From positions 1 to 6,193 of the forward strand of contig CAMDMH010000210.1 in assembly GCA_945901835.1 (NCBI GenBank): 6,193 nt of DNA, read 5' to 3'. Each line of letters starts with the position of its first letter. Within the stretch, counting starts at the first letter, position 1. Below, piece after piece: positions 1 through 6,066 of this stretch. This stretch comes from Devosia equisanguinis. GTDB taxonomy: Bacteria; Pseudomonadota; Alphaproteobacteria; Rhizobiales; Hyphomicrobiaceae. A model generated the notes under the pieces. The model saw only the letters and a program-made list of their open reading frames with translations, searched no databases and was not told the origin of the DNA. A program made the translations under genes and the position numbers.

Positions 1-88
1 CAGGATTGCTCTCGTCGACCCAGTCATCGAGGCATTCAGGCAACAATGCCGCCTGCCCCCGATCCGCCCCTTGCACGAATGCCGCCAT
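1..88 (-). CDS. IS1182-type transposase, N-terminal fragment cut by the window edge
   Basis: Reading leftwards from an ATG at 88-86, the minus strand is open to the window edge and gives 29 residues beginning MAAFVQGADRGQAALLPECL and continuing DDWVDESNP. This matches the characteristic start of IS1182-group DDE transposases, which begin with a phrase like FV.G.DR.Q..L.P..L.D.V.E.NPVR before the DUF772-type N-terminal domain. That match is from memory of the family, not from a search. A GGCGGGGG tract lies just upstream of the ATG and may serve as ribosome binding site. The catalytic domain lies outside the window, so I cannot say whether the element is intact. The frame upstream of the ATG stays open for at least 12 codons without family-like sequence, supporting this start. 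Confidence 0.8.
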   Translation of the reverse strand, partial: MAAFVQGADRGQAALLPECLDDWVDESNP

Positions 89-132
89 CGAAGCCCCCGC
101 CGATTCAGCAGGAGATTCATAGCACGAATGGG

Positions 133-152
133 GTTTTCACACAGTCTGGATC
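133..152. mobile_element. Possible terminal region of the IS1182-type element
   Basis: The stretch GTTTTCACACAGTCTGGATC lies about 45 bp upstream of the transposase start, where the element's end should be. AT-rich GTTTTCACACAG-like sequence is what I associate with ends of such insertion sequences. The other end is outside the window, so neither the inverted repeat nor a target duplication can be confirmed. The exact boundary is a guess. Confidence 0.3.
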
Positions 153-159
153 AGTTGCC

Positions 160-599
160 ATCGCACCTCATGCGGGGGCACTCGGCATAGCAGAAGGGCC
201 CGAGTGTCACTGGTGGTTGCGTCGAATGACCCAGCATAAGCATAGGCCCCACCGATTTCCCGATGCAGTTCTGCAATTGCCGTCCTGCGAGCGTGTAAGA
301 CCCGGAGCGTCTGACACCAAGGCGTGGCCTTACATTATACCGCCACACGAAGTCCGGCGGGCAGGACTTAACAAGCAAGGACAATAGGCGGGCCGGAAAA
401 AGGGCGCTGTCGGGAAATGCTGTTGGTCCAGCTGCAATTCGCTTCGAACGGGCCGGCCTGCCGGTGGATGTCGGCCATAGTGCTGAGCACTTCTGCGAAG
501 CCCGGCACCATACGGCCTGCCGTCGAAGTCGGGCTTCTCTCCGCTCAGCGCCGACCTAAGAGCACTCCCTGGCAAGCACCAACATAAATCCAGAACAGC
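160..599. other. Stretch without a recognisable gene
   Basis: About 440 bp lie between the insertion-sequence end and the group II intron remnant. Open frames on either strand are short, overlap one another, use rare codons freely and resemble no family I know. One minus-strand stretch (about 405-520) reads MVPGFAEVLSTMADIHRQAG followed by PFEANCSWTNS. It has coding-like composition but neither a clear start nor a continuation, so it may be a fragment of a lost gene. A repeat copy lies at 300-319. The most likely reading is insertion-associated debris, with possible remnants of the gene in which the intron once sat. Confidence 0.5.
300..319 (+). repeat. Dispersed repeat, copy 1 (ACCCGGAGCGTCTGACACCA)
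   Basis: This 20-mer matches 6067-6086 at 19 of 20 positions (C versus G at the ninth base) and is in the same orientation. Inside it the AGAC just before CCGGAG and the following GTCT can pair, giving a small imperfect hairpin. Such a match by chance in 6 kb is very unlikely. It probably belongs to a family of short intergenic repeats whose core is GGGTCTGAC. Confidence 0.6.
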
Positions 600-601
600 G
601 C

Positions 602-674
602 ATCGGGTAGGAGGCGGGATTGCTCCCGCCGTCCTCCCACACCACCGGACGTACGGTTCCGTATCCGGCGGTTC
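602..674 (-). mobile_element. Group II intron 3' end: domains V and VI only
   Basis: Read on the minus strand, 674-641 forms a domain V hairpin. The lower stem ACCGCCGGA pairs with TCCGGTGGT (nine pairs, one G-U), a two-base CG bulge lies on the 3' side, and the upper stem TACG/CGTA closes a four-base GAAC loop. The lower strand contains CGC, the catalytic triad found in part of the bacterial introns. Domain VI follows: GGCGGGA pairs with TCCCGCC around a GCAA loop, extended by AGGA/TCCT and GGG/CCC. A single unpaired A (complement of 608) lies between the last two blocks, in the branch-point position seven bases from the presumed 3' end (...CCCGAT, at 602). Domains I-IV and the intron-encoded reverse transcriptase are missing: the sequence upstream of domain V is nuclease-gene DNA instead. 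It is therefore a 5'-truncated, non-mobile relic. Confidence 0.85.
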
Positions 675-681
675 ATGACAC

Positions 682-927
682 GCGGCAGTGCTCACTCCCT
701 CGACGATCGACTATGATCGTCGGCCGAAGCTCGACTTCTACAAGGTTGTTCCGACGATGACGCACATCGTGCTCGTCTACCAGGATCAGATGCGGGTCGA
801 GCACTACCAGCGCACGCCGAGCGGCTTCGAGTTGCATGCTCTCAAGAAGCCCGAGGATCAACTCGCGTTCGAGAGTTTGGGCTTCGAGATCGATCTCTCA
901 AGCGTCTATTTCGGCGTCGAGGTGTAG
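682..927 (+). pseudogene. Uma2-family (DUF820) nuclease, C-terminal remnant
   Basis: The plus strand reads from about AAVLTPSTIDYDRRPKLDFY, through HIVLVYQDQMRVEHYQR, to a tag at 927. This is the last part of a Uma2 protein: the (E)VLSPST..YDR..K...Y block, the LVxQD strand, and the C-terminal ...FEIDLSSVYFGVEV. Uma2 proteins have a PD-(D/E)XK-type fold and are usually about 180-200 residues. Here only about 80 remain. The upstream Asp of the active site is lost, and the Glu normally just before VLSPST is Ala. An in-frame TGA at 676-678 closes the frame just before the homology starts, exactly at the junction with the group II intron relic. A GTG at 688 could start a 79-residue peptide, but no good ribosome binding site precedes it and it would lack the active site. 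I regard it as a remnant, not a working enzyme. Confidence 0.8.
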
Positions 928-931
928 TCTA

Positions 932-1432
932 TCAGGCACGAACGCCAAGCGCGTTCGACGGGGCCAGCATCGACAGTTGCGGGCCGCCGCGGCGGCGGTA
1001 GATGCGCACGATGCCGGTGTACTCTGGGTGCCCGTTGTCGATGATCGTCAGGCGCAACGTGTTGGCGTCGATGGCCTCGAGCTGAGCCGTGCCGGTGCCG
1101 GTGAGGCCGAACGGTCTCTGCCATACTTCCGTGACGATATCGTTCTCGATGCTCCAGGTGCCTGTAGAGCCCTCGCTGGATACGCGGTCGACCGCGAAGC
1201 GGTAGGCGAGCGAACCGTCCGCGCGGACGCTTCAGCTGACCTCCACGTCGCGTCCGAATTCGACGTTGCGGGTGGCCCATCCTCCGATCAGGTACTCGCG
1301 TGTCACGAGCGTGGCTTGGACGACCCTTCGATTTGCGTGGATTTCCGGCGGTGCCTGTGGCTGCATGACGCCGGCGACCAACGAGGCTTTGGGCACCAGG
1401 GACAAGAGAAGCGCGAAGATCAGGCCTCGCAT
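932..1432 (-). pseudogene. Small exported lipocalin-like protein gene, interrupted by one in-frame TGA
   Basis: The ATG at 1432-1430 is preceded by GGAGA (1440-1444) at seven bases. The product starts with a signal peptide (MRGLIFALLLSLVPKASLVA). It then shows a beta-rich domain with LIGGWATRNVEFGRDVEVS up to a TGA at 1234-1232 (codon 67). The same frame continues without any further stop for another 99 codons to the TGA at 934-932. That continuation gives SVRADGSLAYRFAVDRV, then GTWSIENDIVTEVW, then IDANTLRLTI and YTGIVRIYRRR. The alternation and the LIG.W / ADGS / GTWSIE.. motifs resemble small lipocalin-like exported proteins (DUF5640 type). The full product would be about 166 residues. 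A TGG to TGA change (Trp at 67, ...VEVSWSVRADG) would explain it fully. No selenocysteine hairpin is evident after the TGA. Either this is a recent pseudogene or a base error. The 3' end is only four bases from the Uma2 remnant on the other strand. Confidence 0.75.
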
Positions 1433-1439
1433 GGGGATG

Positions 1440-1444
1440 TCTCC
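1440..1444 (-). promoter_or_regulatory. Ribosome binding site GGAGA for the 932-1432 gene
   Basis: GGAGA on the minus strand, seven bases before the ATG at 1432, selects the methionine directly before the signal peptide over the in-frame ATGs at 1477 and 1474. Confidence 0.55.
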
Positions 1445-1473
1445 GGTGATGCAAGAGTTCGAGTCAGCATGCA

Positions 1474-1484
1474 TCACAGTGTGA
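1474..1484. promoter_or_regulatory. Short palindrome TCACAGTGTGA upstream of the 932-1432 gene
   Basis: An 11-base perfect palindrome with one central base lies 42 bases upstream of the start of the exported lipocalin-like gene. It resembles an operator half-site pair, but no repressor is known here and short palindromes of this size occur by chance, so the role is uncertain. Confidence 0.2.
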
Positions 1485-1524
1485 CGAACTCATGACGATC
1501 TGGGTCGGATCTGCGATTATCGCA

Positions 1525-2487
1525 TCAATGGCTATATCCGAGCTTGCTTGCGCCATAGGCGATCGGGGCTCCGATGACCACACCGATGAAGCCAGCGGCG
1601 ATTGCTTCGAAAAGCCATGAGACGAGGCTGGAGGCTGGTCCGGACATGCTGCCTGCGGTTTTTGCGAGATCGTGGATCGCGTGCGGCAGGGCGCCGAAGC
1701 CGTACTCTTCGAGGCCGTGCAGGATGATGCCGCCGCCGACCCACAGCACCGCCAACATGCCGACGGTACTGAGTGCGACCAGGAATGACGGCATGCCGCT
1801 GACGATGCCGCGTCCGATGGCGCGCGTGATGCCGAGCCGGCCTTGCTGGGCGAGGTACACGCCGGCGTCGTCGGCTTTCACGATCAGGGCGACGAGGCCG
1901 TAGACTGCGGCCGTCACACCGAGCCCGACGAGACCTAGTACGCTGGCCTTCATGACGATCGAGGGCGAGGTGACGGCCGCGAGGCTGATCGCCATGATCT
2001 CGGCGGACAGGATGAAGTCCGTTCGGACGGCGCTGGCAATTTTCGCTTCCTCATCTTCCGGCTGAATGGGACGGGACGCGGTTGCCGGCTTGGCGCCGGT
2101 CTCGCTTGGATCGCTTTCGGAGACCGGGGTTTCACCAAAGATCGCGCGTAGTTTCTCATAGCCCTCGAACGCGAGATACGCGCCGCCGAGCATCAGCAAG
2201 GGCGTGATCGCCCATGGTGTGAAGAAACTCAGAAGTAGGGCGCCCGGCAACAGGTACAGCGTCTTGTTCTTGAGTGAGCGCCAGGCGATGCTGGCGATGA
2301 TCGGCAATTCGCGCTCTGCTGCAACGCCGACGACATAGCGTGGGGTGACGGCAGCGTCGTCGATGACGATCGCAGCAGCCTTCTTGCCTGCCTTGAGGGC
2401 CTGGACCGTCACGTCGTCGAGTGACGCGGCGGCGGCTTTCGCAAGCACGGCGATGTCGTCGAGAAGCGCGAACAAGCCTGAGGCCAT
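1525..2487 (-). CDS. DUF808 (YedI-type) inner-membrane protein
   Basis: The 320-residue product begins MASGLFALLDDIAVLAKAAA, followed by SLDDV and IDDAAVTPRYVVG (residues 22-54) and RELPII.......SLKNK (59-75). This is the signature opening of the DUF808 family, of which E. coli YedI (about 305 residues) is the best known member. Hydrophobic segments lie at about 77-107, 158-175, 180-204, 232-258 and 286-312. A charged linker with Pro, Ser and Glu (120-150) separates the first membrane segment from the rest. The family's molecular function is not known, so none is assigned. The frame is open further upstream to 2805, but only MASGL matches the family start. An alternative ATG seven codons earlier (2508) is possible, and neither has a strong ribosome binding site. 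The gene is divergent from the Bug protein gene, with 245 bp between the two starts. Confidence 0.9.
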   Translation of the reverse strand: MASGLFALLDDIAVLAKAAAASLDDVTVQALKAGKKAAAIVIDDAAVTPRYVVGVAAERELPIIASIAWRSLKNKTLYLLPGALLLSFFTPWAITPLLMLGGAYLAFEGYEKLRAIFGETPVSESDPSETGAKPATASRPIQPEDEEAKIASAVRTDFILSAEIMAISLAAVTSPSIVMKASVLGLVGLGVTAAVYGLVALIVKADDAGVYLAQQGRLGITRAIGRGIVSGMPSFLVALSTVGMLAVLWVGGGIILHGLEEYGFGALPHAIHDLAKTAGSMSGPASSLVSWLFEAIAAGFIGVVIGAPIAYGASKLGYSH

Positions 2488-2717
2488 GGCGGGGGTTCCA
2501 ATGAGCATCGATAGCGACAGTTGGGGTGCCGGTTTCGCCGGTTCACCGATCGAGGAGTGTCCTGTTGATATGAAGGTGCCAAGCTCGTGGGCCAAGTGCC
2601 GTGGGGCGTGATTCTTTGCGCTACGTAGAGCGCCGGAATGGATCTCCCCCTTTCCGGCCGCGCCGGCTTCTGCGAGACTTCGCTGAAAGCGGCGGAAGCC
2701 CGCTGCGAATTCGATAT

Positions 2718-2723
2718 GGGGAG
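2718..2723 (+). promoter_or_regulatory. Ribosome binding site GGGGAG for the Bug/TctC gene
   Basis: GGGGAG lies nine bases before the ATG at 2733. It marks this methionine, which begins the signal peptide, as the start. Starts further upstream would add about 44 arginine-rich residues unlike any exported protein. Confidence 0.6.
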
Positions 2724-2732
2724 AACGCGCAG

Positions 2733-3701
2733 ATGCGGATGGGTGCACTTGGTGCTGCTGTGATCGTGACGCTCGGGCTTGCTGCCGGCGGTGCGTTGCC
2801 GGCAATCGCGCAGGACTGGCCGAACCGGCCGGTCAAGGTGATCGTGCCGTTCCCGCCGGGCGGTCCGACGGATGTGCTGGCGCGGCCGGTGACGGAACAT
2901 CTTTCCAAGGTGCTCGGGCAGCCGTTTCTGATCGACAACCGTGCCGGCGGCGGGACCACGATCGGCGCCCAGGCAGCAATCAAGTCGGATCCGGACGGCT
3001 ATACCCTGTTTCTCGGCACCAACACGCCGTTCGCGCTGGCGCCGATCTTCAACCCCAATGCGGGGTACACCTCCGAACAGTTCCAGCCGGTCACCATGCT
3101 GGCGGAGTCGCCGATGGTCATGACGACGAGCTTGAAGAGCGGCGCGAAGACGCCCGCGGACGTGATCGCGGCAGCGAAGAAAGAGCCTTACTCCTATGCC
3201 TCGGTCGGGCAGACATCGACAACGCATCTGCTCGGTGAGTGGTTCACGCAGGTCGCCAAGATCAGCATGGCGCATGTGCCATACCGTGGCAGCGCACCGG
3301 CCATGAACGATCTCGTCGGGGGGCAGGTGCAGGTGTTCTTCGACGTGGCGACGAGCGCGGTGCCGCAGTTCGAGGCCAAGACGATCAACGTCCCGATGAT
3401 CCTGCACGAACGGCGCTGGGCGCAAATGCCCGGTGTGCCGACATCCAAGGAGGCCGGCTATCCTGATTTCGTCGGAACGTTCTGGGCGGCGCTCGCTGGC
3501 CCTTCGGGGATGCCGAAGGCAGTCGTCGAGAAGCTCAACAAGGAAGTCGGCGTCTTCCTGAAAGATCCCGAATTCGTGAAGCGGCTCGACACCATCATGT
3601 TCAGCCCGATCGGCGGAGGCCCCGACGTGATGGCCAAGCGGATCAAGGATGAAGTTGCGATCTGGCAAAAAGTCGGACTGGCGGCGGGTATCTTGAAGTA
3701 A
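2733..3701 (+). CDS. Tripartite tricarboxylate transporter (Bug/TctC) periplasmic binding protein
   Basis: This 322-residue protein has a signal peptide: MRMGA, a hydrophobic core to about residue 20, and a likely cleavage after AIA at 26. The mature protein starts QDWPNRPVKVIVPFPPGGPTD, the hallmark of Bug proteins. Further family blocks are LGQPFLIDNRAGGGTTIGA (61-79), DPDGYTLFLGT (86-96), VGQTSTTHLLGE (158-169), VPYRGSAPAMNDLVGGQVQV (182-201) followed by FFD, and MPGVPTSKEAGYPDF (232-246). The PPGG.TD and AGGGTTIG loops are those that hold the ligand's carboxylate in known Bug structures. The length is normal for the family. Bug proteins deliver small carboxylates to TctA/TctB permeases, but neither subunit is in this window, so it is an orphan here. 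Ligands cannot be read from sequence. The HpxW-type hydrolase downstream suggests a small carboxylate or amide acid, by inference only. Confidence 0.93.
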   Translation: MRMGALGAAVIVTLGLAAGGALPAIAQDWPNRPVKVIVPFPPGGPTDVLARPVTEHLSKVLGQPFLIDNRAGGGTTIGAQAAIKSDPDGYTLFLGTNTPFALAPIFNPNAGYTSEQFQPVTMLAESPMVMTTSLKSGAKTPADVIAAAKKEPYSYASVGQTSTTHLLGEWFTQVAKISMAHVPYRGSAPAMNDLVGGQVQVFFDVATSAVPQFEAKTINVPMILHERRWAQMPGVPTSKEAGYPDFVGTFWAALAGPSGMPKAVVEKLNKEVGVFLKDPEFVKRLDTIMFSPIGGGPDVMAKRIKDEVAIWQKVGLAAGILK

Positions 3702-3830
3702 GGGCAGCGTGAAAACGGGTGTAGCCGAGGGCGACAAGTCGCGCTCGCGTGACTCTGCCTATCGGTTAGAGTGTGCAGGTTCGTCGTCCTTCGGACAATC
3801 CGGGCGGCGGGTCGGCCACTCATCCAATAC

Positions 3831-3834
3831 GGAG
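3831..3834 (+). promoter_or_regulatory. Ribosome binding site GGAG deciding the GTG start of the hydrolase
   Basis: GGAG lies eight bases before the GTG at 3843. It favours that codon over the in-frame GTG at 3771, which lacks a comparable site and would add 24 residues not expected in the family. Confidence 0.6.
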
Positions 3835-3842
3835 CAATCGCA

Positions 3843-5432
3843 GTGCTCAATACTCCCCGCGCGCGGCGCGGCATGGTGACGTCACCCCATCATCTCGCCA
3901 GCGAAGCCGGACTGCGCGTACTGCGCGACGGCGGCAATGCGATCGAGGCCACGGTAGCGATGGCAGCGGCGCTGGCCGTCGTCTATCCGCACATGACGAG
4001 CATCGGCGGCGACGGTTTCTGGCTGGTCGCAGCGCCGGGGAAAGATCCGCAGGCGATCGAGGCGTGCGGGGCGGCGGCCGCGAAGGCATCGCCGGAACTC
4101 TATAAGGCGGCGGGCCACAAGAGCATTCCGTGGCGCGGGCCGCTTGCAGCGAACACAGTTGCGGCGACGATTTCCGGCTGGGGCGCGGCGCTCGAACATT
4201 CCAAGAAGCTCGGCGGCAAGCTGCCTCTGTCGCGGCTGGTCGAGGATGCCGTGTGGCACGCCGAAAACGGTTTCGCAGTGACGGGGTCGCAGGAGGAGTT
4301 GACGCGGACGAAGCTCGCCGAATTGAAGGACGCACCCAACTTCGCGGCGACATTTTTGCTCGATGGCAGGGTGCCGCGCGAAGGCGAGGTGATGAAGCTG
4401 CCGGCGCTGGGGGCTACGCTACGTAAAATCGCCAAGGCGGGAACGGACGACTTCTATCGCGGCGAACTCGCCAAAACGATAGCGGCTAATCTCGCAGCGT
4501 GCGGCTCACCGGTTTCTGCCGACGATCTCGAGAGGCATCGCGCAGGAGCGCCCGATCCGCTGTCGGTGCCGGTGGCCGGCGCGACGCTGTTCAACTTCCC
4601 GCCGCCGACGCAGGGGCTCGCGTCGCTGATGATCCTGGCCTTGTTCGACCGGCTCGGCGTGAAGCAAGCGGAGAGCTTCGCGCACATCCACGGGATCATC
4701 GAGGCGACGAAGCAGGCGTTCATCGTGCGTGACGCCATCGTCGGCGATCCCGCTGCGATGACCGAAAATCCGCGCGCTTATCTCGAAAAGGGGAAGCTCG
4801 ACGCGTTGGCCAAGCGGATCGATGTGAAAAAGGCGCTGCCGTGGCCGGCGCCGGTCGATAAGGGCGACACCGTCTGGATGGGCGCCATCGACGGAAACGG
4901 GGCTGCGGCGAGCTTCATCCAGAGCATCTATTTCGAGTTCGGTTCGGGATGCGTGCTGCCCGATCTCGGTGTCGTCTGGCAGAACCGCGGCTCCAGCTTC
5001 CAATTGTCGGGAACCGGGCCGCGCGTGCTTGTTCCCGGCCGCAAGCCGTTCCACACGCTCAATCCTGCGATGGCGCGGTTCTCGGATGGGCGCACGATGG
5101 TCTACGGCACGATGGGCGGCGAGGGGCAGCCGCAGACGCAGTCGGCGATCTTCAGCCGGTACGGGATGTTCGGGCAGCCGCTGCAGGCGTCGATCACCGC
5201 GCCGCGCTGGCTGCTCGGCAAGACGTGGGGCCAGGAGAGCGTGACGCTGAAGCTCGAGGGGCGGTTCGATCCGGCGCTGGTGAACGCACTGAAGAAGGCT
5301 GGCCACGACGTGGAGATGTTGCCCGATTTCACGGGCACGATGGGGCATGCCGGCGCGATCGTGCGCCATGCCGACAGCGTCCTCGAAGGCGCCACCGATC
5401 CGCGCAGCGATGGCGCTGCGATGGGGTACTGA
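3843..5432 (+). CDS. Gamma-glutamyltransferase-family Ntn-hydrolase, oxamate amidohydrolase (HpxW)/YwrD type
   Basis: From the GTG at 3843 the product is 529 residues, the usual size of this group. Family blocks are RARRGMVTSPHHLAS (6-20), GGNAIEATVAMAAALAVVYP (30-49), MTSIGGDGFW (51-60), NFPPPTQGLA (251-260) and the processing site GDTVWMGAIDGNG (341-353). Thr343 is the expected nucleophile. Self-cleavage before it would give chains of about 342 and 187 residues. Later come FGSGCVLPDLGVVWQNRGSSF, PGRKPFHTLNPAM (398-410), and YGTMGGEGQPQTQ with the oxyanion Gly pair at 425-426. True GGTs have an Arg in an xFRExAP motif and a Ser-Ser in PLSSM.P to bind gamma-glutamyl groups. Here these regions read IEACGAAA and PFHTLNP. 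GDTVWMG instead of (T)THxS also fits the HpxW/YwrD branch. HpxW cleaves oxamate to oxalate and ammonia at the end of allantoin breakdown, and I infer this or a related small-amide hydrolysis. No signal peptide is seen, so it is probably cytoplasmic. It follows the Bug gene by 141 bp and may be co-transcribed. Confidence 0.88.
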   Translation: MLNTPRARRGMVTSPHHLASEAGLRVLRDGGNAIEATVAMAAALAVVYPHMTSIGGDGFWLVAAPGKDPQAIEACGAAAAKASPELYKAAGHKSIPWRGPLAANTVAATISGWGAALEHSKKLGGKLPLSRLVEDAVWHAENGFAVTGSQEELTRTKLAELKDAPNFAATFLLDGRVPREGEVMKLPALGATLRKIAKAGTDDFYRGELAKTIAANLAACGSPVSADDLERHRAGAPDPLSVPVAGATLFNFPPPTQGLASLMILALFDRLGVKQAESFAHIHGIIEATKQAFIVRDAIVGDPAAMTENPRAYLEKGKLDALAKRIDVKKALPWPAPVDKGDTVWMGAIDGNGAAASFIQSIYFEFGSGCVLPDLGVVWQNRGSSFQLSGTGPRVLVPGRKPFHTLNPAMARFSDGRTMVYGTMGGEGQPQTQSAIFSRYGMFGQPLQASITAPRWLLGKTWGQESVTLKLEGRFDPALVNALKKAGHDVEMLPDFTGTMGHAGAIVRHADSVLEGATDPRSDGAAMGY

Positions 5433-5443
5433 GGTCTACTACT

Positions 5444-5884
5444 CTAAGCGGGGCGCTTGCCGGCTTCGAGGTAGTGGACGAAGCGGTTGTAGGCTTCGAC
5501 GTAAGCTGCGTCGGCGCGTTCCTCGAAGCGGACCAAGAGGCCGTCTTTCTCCCAGCCAGTGAAGCGGACCTTCACGTCGAGGGGCTCACGCGTGCCTTTG
5601 TGTATGTAGATGATATGCACCACGGAGCGGCAATATTCTGGGCCGTGCTCGATCGCTTCGAGGTCGAAGCCCGCGATGTCGAAGGTGTCCATCATGTGCT
5701 GAAGCCGCCAGCGCAGATCCTCCTTGCCGACGGCGCTCGAAGCATAGGGTACGGTGATGCCGTCGATGTTGACGCGCCAGTCGATGTCCTCGTCGAAAAG
5801 GGCCATGAAGGTCCCGAAATCGCCGGCCTTCCACGTCACGTGGGCCCGCTCGAACGCGCAATTTCCCGAATGGCCACACGGCAT
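5444..5884 (-). CDS. SnoaL/NTF2-like domain protein
   Basis: The ATG at 5884-5882 with AGAGG five bases upstream (5890-5894) gives 146 residues. The core reads FERAHVTWKAGDFGTFMALF (11-30), then DEDIDWRVNIDG and AVGKEDLRWRLQHM (51-64), then SVVHIIYIHKGTREPLDVKV (87-106), RFTGWEKDGLLVRFEE and a helical C-terminus to AGKRPA. An N-terminal helix followed by GDF..F..LF.ED..W, a strand pair and a ...DG.LV.FEE strand is the pattern of SnoaL-like/NTF2-fold proteins, which form small dimers with a ligand cavity. Some are isomerases or hydratases and many have no known role, so no reaction is assigned. The first ten residues (MPCGHSGNCA) do not resemble the usual polar opening, so the original start may have been altered. 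The frame is open to 6046, but that extension runs into the inverted repeat and looks non-coding. Its stop is 11 bases from the stop of the convergent hydrolase gene. Confidence 0.8.
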   Translation of the reverse strand: MPCGHSGNCAFERAHVTWKAGDFGTFMALFDEDIDWRVNIDGITVPYASSAVGKEDLRWRLQHMMDTFDIAGFDLEAIEHGPEYCRSVVHIIYIHKGTREPLDVKVRFTGWEKDGLLVRFEERADAAYVEAYNRFVHYLEAGKRPA

Positions 5885-5889
5885 GCGCA

Positions 5890-5894
5890 CCTCT
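5890..5894 (-). promoter_or_regulatory. Ribosome binding site AGAGG for the SnoaL-like gene
   Basis: AGAGG on the minus strand, five bases before the ATG at 5884. It supports that start rather than those reaching into the repeat region upstream. Confidence 0.5.
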
Positions 5895-6005
5895 GTCCGC
5901 AATAGTCGCTCAGCTGGAAAGTGGCCGCGCGTGATCAAATCGTCTGCACGAAATTCGAAATCCGGCGCGATAAAATGCGAGCCGTGTGTGCTGCAGAAGT
6001 CAGAT

Positions 6006-6032
6006 GGGGTCAGACCCGTGGGGTCTGACCCC
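6006..6032. repeat. Perfect 12-bp inverted repeat GGGGTCAGACCC / GGGTCTGACCCC
   Basis: The left arm is 6006-6017, the loop GTG is 6018-6020 and the right arm is 6021-6032, with all twelve pairs matching. No T-run follows on either strand (plus continues GTTCTTCG, minus continues ATCTGACT), so it is not a classical intrinsic terminator. It could still end transcripts or stabilise the 3' end of the gene entering from the right edge. The GGTCTGAC core recurs at 6075-6082, suggesting a REP/BIME-like repeat cluster. Confidence 0.85.
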
Positions 6033-6066
6033 GTTCTTCGAGGCAAGTGATCGGCAGAGGTTTCAA

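Noticed and set aside
46..387. Plus-strand open frame of 113 codons at the left end
   Set aside because: It overlaps the transposase start on the other strand, crosses the presumed element end, and its Pro/His-rich product resembles nothing known.
1232..1234. Selenocysteine reading of the TGA
   Set aside because: No SECIS-like hairpin is evident just after the codon and the family has no redox Cys here. A Trp to stop change is simpler.
836..1495. Plus-strand open frame of 219 codons opposite the exported lipocalin-like gene
   Set aside because: The minus frame has a signal peptide, ribosome binding site and beta-strand motifs. The plus frame has none.
1512..1524. TGCGA-tta-TCGCA next to the DUF808 stop as a terminator
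   Set aside because: The stem is only five base pairs and no T-run follows on the minus strand. Too weak to call.
2488..2732. Promoters for the divergent DUF808 and Bug genes
   Set aside because: Some partial -35-like hexamers (such as TTGATA near 2565) are present, but none has a convincing -10 partner at proper spacing.
2488..2805. N-terminal extension of the DUF808 frame (106 extra codons)
   Set aside because: The residues are Arg/His/Ser-rich and unlike the family, and they overlap the start of the divergent Bug gene. The family match begins at MASGL (2487).
2409..3737. Long minus-strand open frame of 442 codons
   Set aside because: It is antisense to the well-supported Bug gene and rich in Arg, His and Asp as expected from the mirror of GC-biased codons.
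3731..3742. GCGAC-aa-GTCGC as a terminator after the Bug gene
   Set aside because: The loop is only two bases and no T-run follows.
4506..5369. Long minus-strand open frame of 287 codons
   Set aside because: Antisense shadow of the HpxW-type gene with very high Arg content and no domain-like sequence.
4949..5905. Plus-strand open frame of 318 codons spanning the end of the hydrolase gene and the SnoaL-like gene
   Set aside because: It is out of frame with one real gene and antisense to the other, and its composition is that of a shadow frame.
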